This document shows positions 1 to 7,303 of a DNA stretch of 30,334 nt, piece by piece (within the stretch, counting starts at the first letter, position 1; each line of letters begins with the position of its first letter). The position numbers and the translations under genes are program-made. This DNA is from an uncultured Caulobacteraceae bacterium. Its GTDB lineage: Bacteria > Pseudomonadota > Alphaproteobacteria > Caulobacterales > Caulobacteraceae. The stretch spans positions 1 through 30,334 of the forward strand of contig CALEOQ010000589.1 of the NCBI GenBank assembly GCA_937910255.1, written 5' to 3'. The notes beneath the pieces are model-generated. The model was given only the letters and a program-made list of their open reading frames with translations. It ran no database searches and was not told the DNA's origin.

Positions 1-1
1 C

Positions 2-73
2 AACGACCTGCCGGCCAGTCGTCTCAACGAGTTGTTGCCCTGGAACTGGACGCCCACGGCGCTTGCCGCCTAA
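2..73 (+). CDS. IS66-family transposase, C-terminal tail only (5' cut by window edge)
   Basis: Frame 2 reads to a TAA stop and ends in a peptide containing RLNELLPWNW, resembling the conserved tail of IS66-family TnpC transposases. Only about 23 residues lie in the window, so no catalytic residue can be checked. The assignment is supported by an IS66-like terminal inverted repeat about 40 bases further on, at 113-127. Whether the full element is intact cannot be judged here. Confidence 0.6.
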   Translation, partial: NDLPASRLNELLPWNWTPTALAA

Positions 74-112
74 GCCACTTCCCGGCGTTTCACAGCCTAG
101 CCGCCGCGGTCC

Positions 113-127
113 TCACCGGATGCGTAC
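113..127 (+). repeat. Probable right terminal inverted repeat of the IS66-type element
   Basis: The bases TCACCGGATGCGTAC resemble the right-end tip common in IS66 elements (TCACCGG, then a GC-rich spacer, then TTAC or GTAC). The IS110-type coding homology becomes continuous immediately after this tip, which is what insertion of an IS66 element into an IS110 gene would give. The left end and the target duplication lie outside the window. Confidence 0.5.
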
Positions 128-749
128 GATCAACCAACTTCCCGCCGTGCTGCTGGAGCGTGGAATCACGCTGGCCAAAGGTCGCGCCGTCCTCATGCGT
201 CGGCTTGAAGAGGTTGGCTCTGAAGGCTTGGCGGTCAGCGACCGCACCCGCAGGCTTGTGGAGGACCTGCTCGAGGAGTGCGACGGCCTGAGTAGGCGAA
301 TCAAAGCCTATGATGACGAACTCGCCGCAGTTGTCCGCAGCGACGAACAGGCGCGTCGGCTTTCCAGCATCCCTTGGGTGGGCGTGATCAACGCCACCGC
401 TTTGCTCGCCGCCGTGGGCGATGGCAGCGCCTTCGCCAAAGCCCGCGATCTGGCGTCTTGGCTCGGCCTTACGCCCCGCCAGCACTCCACCGGAGGCAGG
501 ACCCGGATGCTCGGCATCAGCAAGCGGGGAAATCGATATCTGCGAAAGCAGCTGATCGATGGCGCCAGGGCGACGCTGCCGCATCTTGCCGCTAAACCTA
601 ACGCGATGGGCGCCTGGCTGCAGCAGCTGCTGGCGAGATCGCACCCCAACGTCGTGGTCGTGGCTCTGGCCGCCAAGCTGGCGCGCATCGTCTGGGCGGT
701 GTTACGACGAAACGCGCTCTTCGACCACGGCGCCGTCGCGGCAGCCTGA
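128..749 (+). pseudogene. IS110-family transposase, 5'-truncated (C-terminal domain only)
   Basis: About 207 residues match the C-terminal two-thirds of IS110-family transposases: a coiled linker, then the Tnp_20/IS116-IS110-IS902 domain with IPWVGVINATALLAAVGDG, the GLTPRQHSTGGR segment that carries the family's catalytic serine, and GISKRGNRYLRK. The N-terminal DEDD RuvC-like domain (roughly 130 residues) is missing, because homology stops at the IS66 tip just upstream. An open frame continues back to a TTG at 63 and an ATG at 120, but those codons belong to the inserted element. The fragment cannot be an active recombinase on its own. Confidence 0.85.
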
Positions 750-969
750 TCAACACAACTGCGGCGGCGCTCCACGCCACCGCTCCCGAAGTCTGCGTGA
801 GGTGAAAGCACAGATGGCATAACGGTCAAACCGGCGGACTGGAGATCCTGATCCTAAATGCGGCGCTGGTCACCGAGGCTTTTATGAGGACCCGGGACGC
901 GCGGATATCCATCTTGGCCAGGGCTCGACCCTGAGACCGGATACGTTGTTGCAGACCGCTGACGCCATC
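750..969 (+). other. Non-coding 3' flank of the IS110-type element
   Basis: I see no credible coding sequence here. The stretch follows the IS110 stop and resembles the non-coding right-end segment of IS110 elements, and it stops where an IS3-type relic begins near 970. IS110 elements lack classical inverted repeats, so the exact right boundary cannot be read from the sequence. Confidence 0.4.
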
Positions 970-1332
970 TAGCGAACACCCCTTGCGGACGGGGCGGGCC
1001 TACGTTTTTAGGATATCGCGCTCCATCCGAAGCCGGTCGTTCTCGCGCTTCAGCCGAGCGTTCTCCGCAGCCAAATCAGACGGCGACGGGGCCACCGCCT
1101 GCGTACTGGGGCGCCGCGGCGTCCCCGTCGCCTGCGCTCCGAACTGCATCATCCATCGTCGAAGCACCGGGTCTCGCGGAGACCCAACTCCCGGACCACC
1201 TCACCAACCGACAGGCCGCTCGAGGCCACACGATCAACAGCCTCCCGCTTGAAGGCCTCCGGAAACACCCGGCGCGTACCACTCATCTGACACTCCTCTC
1301 CAGCTCCGAAAAGCTAGCATGGGTGTCCACCA
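970..1332 (-). mobile_element. IS3-type relic with orfA only, flanked by imperfect inverted repeats
   Basis: A minus-strand orfA relic lies between TAGCGAACACCC at 970-981 and GGGTGTCCACCA at 1321-1332. These tips match as an imperfect 12-bp inverted repeat (9 of 12). No orfB sequence is present, so the element looks internally deleted to about 363 bp. The tip assignment is tentative, but the orfA homology is clear. Confidence 0.5.
1000..1286 (-). pseudogene. IS3-family OrfA (HTH protein), frameshifted
   Basis: From an ATG at 1286 the minus strand encodes MSGTRRVFPEAFKREAVDRV and continues with SSGLSVGEVVRELGLRET, the N-terminal helix-turn-helix of IS3/IS911 OrfA. The frame is then lost by one base (or two). 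In the next frame the protein resumes with LRRWMMQFGAQATGTPRRP and ends with a leucine-zipper-like AENARLKRENDRLRMERDIL before TAG at 1000. With one frameshift repaired it would be a normal OrfA of about 95 residues. It has no OrfB partner, so it is non-functional for transposition. Confidence 0.8.
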
Positions 1333-1597
1333 AAACGAGGGAGGATCATGCCAGAACCGTCACGCATCCGCGCCAATTTGGTCACTCGACGCTGGCACGG
1401 TCTTTAACTCATCATACCGGTCGCACAGGCGCCGTCAGCGATCGCTTGATCCTCCGCTTCCGCCGGTGCCTGGGCAAGTGGGGCAATCGATGTCCTGTTC
1501 AGCGTTTATCGAACCCAGGACGGCCTCGATGGCGGCGAACAGCTGGTGTGCTTCGACCGGTTTGTTGACAAAGGCCTGCATTCCGGCGGATCGACAT

Positions 1598-1624
1598 TGG
1601 TCGACGTGGTCGACGTGGTCGACG
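1598..1624 (+). repeat. Three perfect copies of a 9-bp unit in the receiver domain
   Basis: The unit TGGTCGACG occurs three times in tandem. It keeps frame and encodes the repeated DHV/DHV/DQ stretch just after VALTASS in the receiver domain, at the beta4-alpha4 loop. This is a typical replication-slippage product. Confidence 0.85.
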
Positions 1625-3247
1625 GCCGAAGACGCCGTCAGCGCGACAACGGGTGTGTTTCGATTCATCCCGTTCGAACCTCTTAGTCGCTTCACTGCTT
1701 CCACGCCGCCCATTACCGGCATGTTCATATCCATTAGCACGACATCGAATTCGTTGATCGACAAGAGTTCCAAGGCGGCCTGACCGTCTTTGGCGGTGAC
1801 AATCCGGCCGCAGAAAGGCCGCAACATCAGACTAAACGCTTTGCGATTGATCTCATGATCGTCGACTATCAAGACCCTGAGATCCATGCTGGGCGCTACC
1901 GGTTGCTCGCAATCCTCCCGCTCGACGGCCCCCTCAAGCCTCGTGTGCGGTAGTCGCAATGAAAAGGTGGTGCCGTCGCCTGCGAGGCTTTTCACCGTCA
2001 GGTCCCCACCCATGAGCTTCGCTAGCTGCCGACTGATGTTCAGTCCAAGCCCGGTGCCGCCATGCGTACGAGCCGTGCTCGCCTCCAGTTGCTCAAATGC
2101 GTTAAAGAGGCGTTCGAGCTGGCGGGGGGGTATTCCAGGTCCAGTGTCAGTCACCTCGACCTGCAGGAATTCCCCATGGGGTTGCGTAGAAGTTATGGCG
2201 CACCGCAACTGCGCCATCGTCGGTGAACTTTATTGCATTCGAAAGCAGATTGTTGAGAATCTGTCGAAGTCGGAAGGGGTCACCCCGAGCCCAGCCAAGG
2301 CTGGGCCCAGTCTCCAGTTGGAGTGAAATCCCCTTCTTGCGCGCCGCGGCGGACCAGAATTTTAGGGTGTCTTCCACCAGTGACTGAAGGTCATAGGGGA
2401 CCTCTTCAATCGTCAGTCGGCCCGCTTCTATCTTGGACATGTCGAGTAGGTCGTTGAGCAGGCTGTTCATCATACGGGCGGAGTCAAGGATGAGGCGTGC
2501 GCTTAGACGATCGCAAGCGCTGCGTGACCGACCCTCTAGTTCGGCCGCGCCTGCCAGAACGGCGCTGAGTGGCGTGCGAAGTTCATGGCTGACCATCGCT
2601 ACAAAGGCCGACTTTGCGGCGGTGGCGGCTTGCGCTAGCGCCTTGGCCTCACGCTCGGCCGCCAGGGTATTCTGATAGAGGCGCCAGGCCAACAGTGCAG
2701 CTGTAATGTTCAACCCCGCCGTCATAGCAAAGGCGGCAGCTTGACCGGGCGACGCGCCGAGAGGCATGGCGAGCAGAGATAGAACGATAAAGTAACCGAT
2801 CTGCGGCAGGAGGGCGGCAACGAATACCGGGCGACAACCGACGCTGGTCAGAACGGCGTTCAGTATCGCGCCGGACACCCACAGCGCGCCGCAGGCCGCT
2901 CCCCAGGGTCCGCCGAAAACGGCCGCGACGATGCCAACCGAACCGAAAATCACTCCATTGACCGCCACAACCGCAAGGGCTGCGGTCCGCCAGCGCGTGT
3001 GCGCCATCCGTTGCTGAATCAGTGCGCGGGGAAAGACCCACACTTCAATCGCTTGTAACAGGAAGTAGCCGATCACCCCCGCCATCACGGTCATGAAGGA
3101 GCCTGTGAACACAGCGTCTACTGGAGCGACAATCGCTGGCAAAAGCAGGCGCATGGCGATTTGTCGCCGGCGGGTCGAAAGAACTGCAGCGAACTGTTGA
3201 TGGCTTTCCAACTGAAAATTCGCCCTTCGCGTCGCCCAGTCGCCCAT

Positions 3248-3297
3248 TACAGAATTGTAGCGCACGACGGTACTTGTACCACGACGGTACGTGTACA
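3248..3297 (-). promoter_or_regulatory. Direct repeats and -10-like box ahead of the sensor kinase
   Basis: On the minus strand GTACCGTCGTG occurs twice, starting 17 bases apart, with GTACAA between the copies. A TACAAT box follows, 6 bases before the ATG at 3247. That spacing would start the transcript at or very near the ATG, giving a leaderless mRNA; no Shine-Dalgarno sequence is visible. The repeats would then be an operator or activator site. If translation starts at 3298 instead, they are coding. Confidence 0.4.
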
Positions 3298-3298
3298 T

Positions 3299-3782
3299 TA
3301 CTCTATACTTGATTAATTGCGCCGGGAATTGCGGACTTCGCTTGGTAACGGCCGCAATGCTGGGCTCAAACGACGGGCGACCCTAAAAAGAGCGCTCAGG
3401 GTTTGACCTGGGAACCCCGGCGCTCCGCTGGCCGCGGTGGCTCGCGATCACCGAGTAATCCTGTAAGGTACGCCTGTGCGGTACGATTGAGAACGGTTGC
3501 CTCCCTTGAATGCGCTCATTGACCTCGGGCAGTTCTTCGCCGAGGGGCGAAAGCCTGCCCGAGGTGATCAGGGTATCTCTGCGCTGGAGCGGGAGAGTTG
3601 GCTTGGATCCAGGCCCAACTGCGGGTAAGCGCTCGATTCTCCCCATCGGGCTGCCGAGGAAGTCCTGATAGAGAAAGCAGAGGGGGATTGCCCGGGAATG
3701 TCTGAACATCAAAGCCGCCGCGGGCATCTGTTTACGTGGTGCTTCGCTGAAAGCGAGCCAAAAATGCGCTTTGAACTTCGTG
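3299..3782. other. Intergenic stretch without a recognisable gene
   Basis: An open frame at 3383-3727 (-) has a proline- and arginine-rich composition and no motif I recognise, and I do not think it is real. The stretch contains a strong hairpin at 3522-3565. It may be decayed DNA between the kinase and the hydrolase. Confidence 0.5.
3522..3565. repeat. Long two-tier hairpin (11-bp + 6-bp stems)
   Basis: The arms ACCTCGGGCAG (3522-3532) and CTGCCCGAGGT (3555-3565) are perfect complements. A 3x3 internal loop follows, then a second stem TTCGCC/GGCGAA (3536-3541 with 3546-3551) closed by a GAGG tetraloop. No T-tract follows on either strand, so it is not an obvious intrinsic terminator. It could be a REP-like or mobile-element end structure. 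Confidence 0.7.
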
Positions 3783-4670
3783 TTAGGGCGAGTTTCGGCC
3801 GACTGTGGCCGGCTGTTCGGAATACTGCCGATCGAGAAAGCTCACTACGGCGTCGAGGAAGGCATCGTTGCGATCCCCCGCGACCATGTGAGAAGCGCCA
3901 GCGACGTCGGTGAACTGGGCGTTCGCCAATTTTGCGACGAAATCTTCAGCGGCTTGACGCGTCACCAATTCGCTGAGCCGACCACGAATGAGGTGCACTG
4001 GCAGGGTTAGGCTAGCGAGTCCGGTGTCGAACGCCTGCGCATCTCGCCTCGACCGTTCCCGGTTGGCGCTCGCTACGAAGCTCGGATCCCAATGCCAGTG
4101 GTATCGGCCATCGCTACCGCGACGCAGGTTCTTCGCCAATCCGGATAGGTCCGAGGGTCTGGCTCGGTGCGGCAAATAGGAGCTAATCACGTTGGCCGCC
4201 TCCTCAAGGCTGCCAAATCCCTGGCCGACGTGGGCGCCCATGAACTTCAGCACCTTTGCCGCGCCATTCGGATCCATATTTGGCACGATGTCGACCAGGG
4301 TGATCGAGCTGAAGCTCCGCGGCGCGATCTCCGCTTCTGCGAGCAATCCGGCGAGGCCGCCAAGCGAGGCGCCGATCAGCGCCGGACGTCCGCCCATCTC
4401 GTTGGCGACGATTGCGAGGTCGCCCGCGAACCGTTCCATCTGGTAGTCGCCCGTGGGCGACCAGCCACTGTCGCCGTGCCCGCGCAGGTCCAGGGCGACG
4501 GCTTCCCAGCCGCGATCCGCCAGGGCCGCCGCGGTCTTGGCCCAGGCGTGCCGGGTCTGGCCGCCTCCGTGCGCCAGAAGCACGCCGCCGCGGATCGGCG
4601 TGCCATAGCGGTCGGCGACGAGGTCGAGGCCGTCGGGCGTTCTGAAGACGGTACGGTGCGGTTCAGTCAT
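3783..4670 (-). CDS. Alpha/beta-fold hydrolase
   Basis: A 295-residue alpha/beta hydrolase, the usual length for epoxide hydrolase, lactonase and haloperoxidase-like members. It shows an HGGGQ oxyanion-hole loop near residue 34, the nucleophile elbow GASLGG (Ser102), a probable acid in RGRLSELV (Glu234, where Asp is commoner) and the catalytic His261 in GASHMV. No signal peptide is seen, so it is cytoplasmic. It is transcribed divergently from the crotonase at 4828 with an operator-like palindrome between them, which ties it to the pathway. It could open the lactone or ester made by the Baeyer-Villiger enzyme, or hydrolyse a C-C bond or an epoxide; the sequence cannot tell which. About 40 residues at the C-terminus follow the catalytic His, as usual. 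Confidence 0.85.
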   Translation of the reverse strand: MTEPHRTVFRTPDGLDLVADRYGTPIRGGVLLAHGGGQTRHAWAKTAAALADRGWEAVALDLRGHGDSGWSPTGDYQMERFAGDLAIVANEMGGRPALIGASLGGLAGLLAEAEIAPRSFSSITLVDIVPNMDPNGAAKVLKFMGAHVGQGFGSLEEAANVISSYLPHRARPSDLSGLAKNLRRGSDGRYHWHWDPSFVASANRERSRRDAQAFDTGLASLTLPVHLIRGRLSELVTRQAAEDFVAKLANAQFTDVAGASHMVAGDRNDAFLDAVVSFLDRQYSEQPATVGRNSP

Positions 4671-4803
4671 CGATAACCCTCACTACGGGAACAGCCTCCT
4701 AGCGCCATCGCCCGATCCTGCCAATCGGCCTTTTCCGCCGCAGAGTTGGCTTCACGCTTTCCTTAGTCCGGTAAGTCAGCGTAGCATGCCGATGGCACAC
4801 TAA

Positions 4804-4817
4804 AACACATATGTGTT
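4804..4817. promoter_or_regulatory. Perfect 14-bp palindrome, candidate pathway operator
   Basis: AACACATATGTGTT is a perfect palindrome that ends one base before the ribosome binding site of the crotonase gene. Its position in the divergent hydrolase/crotonase promoter region suits a repressor. A related sequence (11 of 14 identical) and a variant palindrome lie in the other divergent promoter region at 11691-11722. Confidence 0.5.
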
Positions 4818-4827
4818 GGAGAGCAAC

Positions 4828-5637
4828 ATGAGCGACGTCGTTGGGGTCGAACGGAAGGGCCAAGTTGCGCTCATCACCCTCAACCGACCTGAGGCGAGAA
4901 ACGCCATCTCCCCGGAAATGCTGGTCCGATTGGCCGACGCCTGGACCGCAGTGCGCGACGACCCCGACATCCGCGTCGCGGTTGTCACCGGCGTCGGTGA
5001 TAAGGCTTTTTGTTCCGGAGCCGATCTTGGACGGTTCATTCCGTTGATGAGTCGGGCCCGACCGCCCGAAGACGAGTGGGATCGCCGGCTGCTGGCGGAT
5101 GGAGAGATGCTCGGCCGTGGGCTTCTTCGGACCTTCGATGTGGTCAAGCCGGTGATTGCGGCGATCAACGGTCACGCGATCGCCGGGGGCATGGAGCTGG
5201 CCCAGGGGACGGACCTACGTGTCGCGTCCGAATCCGCCAAGCTTGGGGTGCAGGAAGTCAAGTGGGCGATCTTCCCGGCAGGCGGTTCGACGGTGAGACT
5301 GCCCCGACAGATACCCTATGCGCGGGCCATGGAGTTGCTGCTCACCGGAGATCTAATAACCGCCGCCGAGGCGCTAGAGTTGGGGTTCCTCAATCGCGTG
5401 GTGCCACAGGCCGACGTGCTGCCCACGGCCCTCGATCTGGCCGAACGCATCGCCGCCAACGGGCCGATCGCGGTACAGGCCATCCGCCGGTCGGCGCGAG
5501 CCTGCCTGGGCCGTCCGGAAGCTGAGGCCATGCAGATCGAATCCGAAATGGCTGCCGCTGTCTTCAGAACCGAGGACGCCCAGGAGGGGCCGCTCGCCTT
5601 CATGCAGAAACGCAAGCCCGTCTTTCGGGGTCGCTGA
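4828..5637 (+). CDS. Enoyl-CoA hydratase/isomerase (crotonase family)
   Basis: A 269-residue crotonase that should hydrate or isomerise an enoyl-CoA in beta-oxidation. The oxyanion-hole segments CSGADL (residues 62-67) and GHAIAGG (115-121) are present. Both acids of the classical hydratase pair are kept: Glu123 in GGME and Glu143 in QEVKW, exactly 20 residues apart as in rat mitochondrial hydratase (Glu144/Glu164). I chose the ATG at 4828 because GGAGAG at 4818-4823 is a well-placed ribosome binding site; an upstream GTG at 4813 falls inside the palindrome. It heads a three-gene operon with the flavoenzyme (5687) and the thioesterase (6847). The exact substrate is unknown. Confidence 0.9.
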   Translation: MSDVVGVERKGQVALITLNRPEARNAISPEMLVRLADAWTAVRDDPDIRVAVVTGVGDKAFCSGADLGRFIPLMSRARPPEDEWDRRLLADGEMLGRGLLRTFDVVKPVIAAINGHAIAGGMELAQGTDLRVASESAKLGVQEVKWAIFPAGGSTVRLPRQIPYARAMELLLTGDLITAAEALELGFLNRVVPQADVLPTALDLAERIAANGPIAVQAIRRSARACLGRPEAEAMQIESEMAAAVFRTEDAQEGPLAFMQKRKPVFRGR

Positions 5638-5686
5638 CCCAAGCTCCGCTCAGCGACCCTCATCATCCGAGACAAGGAACACCATC

Positions 5687-6850
5687 ATGGCATTAAACAG
5701 CCGTATTTGCGAGATTTTCGACATTCGCTATCCCATCGTTCTTGCCGGAATGGGCGGGGCCAGCGTTCCCCGCCTGGCAGCGGCCGTCTCCAATGCCGGA
5801 GGGCTAGGAATTCTTGGCGCTGCGGCCTGCTCGCCCGAGGAACTTCGCGCGTGGATCCGCGAAGTGCGATCGCTCACCGACAAGCCCTTCGGGGTCGACA
5901 CATTGCTCCCGGCCTCGGTCCGCCGCGAAGTGGTCGACGCCGCGGCGGGCTCCGGCGAGGGCGGCAAGCCGTCGCCTATGGAGCTGCTTAGCGACTATCA
6001 GGCGTTTGCAGCCGACTTCATGCGCCAGGAAGGCCTACAAGAGGTCGCCCGTTCCCGCGATGGCAACAAAGGTGAAGCTCAGGCCGGCCCCGCGTTCTTT
6101 TCAAAGGAGTTCTTCGAGGCGCAAATGGAGGTCGTGATCGAGGAAGCGGTTCCGGTCTACGCCGCAGGCCTGGGCAACCCGGGGCCTTGGATGGAGCGAC
6201 TGCGGGAGAACGGCACGAAGGTCATGGCCGTCATTGGGTCGGTGAAGCATGCGCTGCAGGTCGCTGCGTCAGGCATCGACGTGGTGGTCGCCCAGGGACA
6301 TGACGGTGGCGGACATAATTCGCCGATCGGCACCATGGCGCTTATCCCCCAGGTCGTCGACGCCATGGCGGGGCGCATCCCGGTGCTCGGAGCCGGCGGT
6401 ATTGCCGACGGCCGCGGCGTAGCCGCCGCAATGATGTTGGGGGCTGAAGGCGCCTGGGTGGGCACCGCTTTCCTGGCGACGGAGGAAGCCGGCATTCAGC
6501 AATTCCAGAAGGAAGTTCTGGTCGAGTACGGCGATGGCGACACGATTGTGTCAAAATCCGTCACCGGAAAGCCGGCCAGGATCATCCGCAACAAATGGGC
6601 GCAGGCTTGGGTGGACGCGGAGAAGTCGCCGCTGCCCATGCCCTTCCAGTCTATCATCGCCGGGCCCGTGCTCGCGGCGGCGACCCTCGACCAGCGCAAG
6701 GATATCGCGCCTGGGTTTGCCGGCCAGGGCATGGGCCTCATCAAGGCGATTCGCCCCGCTCGGGATGTCCTGGAAGACCTCGTCAGCGGCGCCGAGACCG
6801 CGCTCGCTCGCGCGACTGTTTTCGCTAAGCCGCGAAAGGAAATTCAATGA
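5687..6850 (+). CDS. Nitronate monooxygenase-family FMN enzyme
   Basis: A 387-residue TIM-barrel flavoprotein of the nitronate monooxygenase (2-nitropropane dioxygenase)/FabK family. It shows the N-terminal PIVLAGMGG, the His-containing GHDGGGH (205-210 region) and the FMN phosphate-binding stretch GAGGIADGRG followed by GAEGAWVGTAF. An insertion of roughly 60 residues (about 85-150) makes it longer than typical members. Homologues are frequent in acyl-CoA and steroid catabolic clusters, where their role is often unclear; a nitronate substrate is not implied by this context. An AAGGA box precedes the ATG. It sits 49 bases after the crotonase gene, and its stop overlaps the thioesterase start. 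Confidence 0.85.
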   Translation: MALNSRICEIFDIRYPIVLAGMGGASVPRLAAAVSNAGGLGILGAAACSPEELRAWIREVRSLTDKPFGVDTLLPASVRREVVDAAAGSGEGGKPSPMELLSDYQAFAADFMRQEGLQEVARSRDGNKGEAQAGPAFFSKEFFEAQMEVVIEEAVPVYAAGLGNPGPWMERLRENGTKVMAVIGSVKHALQVAASGIDVVVAQGHDGGGHNSPIGTMALIPQVVDAMAGRIPVLGAGGIADGRGVAAAMMLGAEGAWVGTAFLATEEAGIQQFQKEVLVEYGDGDTIVSKSVTGKPARIIRNKWAQAWVDAEKSPLPMPFQSIIAGPVLAAATLDQRKDIAPGFAGQGMGLIKAIRPARDVLEDLVSGAETALARATVFAKPRKEIQ

Positions 6851-7290
6851 CCCCGCGCAGAATGCCCGCGTTTCACGCCGAGATGGTTGAAGCCTTCATG
6901 GCTTCGAGCAATCGGATGACCGGCCTCCCTGAATACCTGGGCCTGCGGATCGTGACCATGGAACCGGGAGGCCTCACGGCAGAGATGGCGGTGGACCCAA
7001 AGCTGCTGACCGGCTTCGGCAACATGCATGGCGGCGTCCTGTCTGCCGCCTGCGACCATGTGTTGGGATGTGTCTGCTACCCCCATATGGAGAAGGGACA
7101 GTGGGCGGCGACGACCGAGTTCAAGATCAACCTCCTCGCGCCGGTCAGCCGAGGGATGGTCATGGCGCGTGCGGAAATCCTCTCGATGAGCAAACAGACT
7201 GCGGTGGTCCGGATCGAAATGGAGAACGAAGGTCGCCTGTGCTGTTCAGCGCAGGGCACTGTCCTAATCCAGAATCCCAGACCTGCCTGA
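6847..7290 (+). CDS. PaaI-type hotdog thioesterase
   Basis: A 147-residue single hotdog domain. The family signature is seen as NMHGGVLSAACDHVLG (about residues 59-74), with His61-Gly-Gly and the acidic Asp70 that PaaI-type enzymes use to hydrolyse acyl-CoA thioesters. It starts by an ATGA overlap with the flavoenzyme stop, so the two are translationally coupled. It probably releases CoA from dead-end or product acyl-CoAs of the pathway. It is convergent with the IclR gene, whose stop lies 13 bases away. Confidence 0.85.
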   Translation: MTPRRMPAFHAEMVEAFMASSNRMTGLPEYLGLRIVTMEPGGLTAEMAVDPKLLTGFGNMHGGVLSAACDHVLGCVCYPHMEKGQWAATTEFKINLLAPVSRGMVMARAEILSMSKQTAVVRIEMENEGRLCCSAQGTVLIQNPRPA

Positions 7291-7303
7291 CGGGCGCCTG
7301 CGT

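Larger units (their letters stand above)
1435..3298 (-). pseudogene. Hybrid sensor histidine kinase/response regulator, split by a +1 frameshift
   Basis: Two overlapping minus-strand frames form one hybrid kinase. Part 1 (3298 to 2147) has several hydrophobic membrane segments in the first ~190 residues, a HisKA domain with SHELRTPLS (phospho-His 238 counted from 3298, or 221 from the ATG at 3247) and the ATPase N-box NNLLSNAIKF. Part 2 (2217 to 1435) continues with the G-boxes DTGPGIP and GGTGLGL, then a receiver domain with LIVDDHE, the phospho-acceptor Asp in VVLMDMNMP, VALTAS and the NKPV lysine. Removing one base near 2197 joins the halves smoothly. As read, the ATPase domain is cut, so the kinase should be inactive unless this is a sequencing error. 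The likely true start is the ATG at 3247. Confidence 0.85.

Noticed and set aside
3383..3727. A 114-residue minus-strand open frame
   Set aside because: It has no recognisable motif or ribosome binding site and contains the palindromic hairpin, so I treat it as non-coding.
4813..4827. GTG at 4813 as start of the crotonase
   Set aside because: It falls inside the palindrome and upstream of the GGAGAG box, which serves the ATG at 4828 instead.
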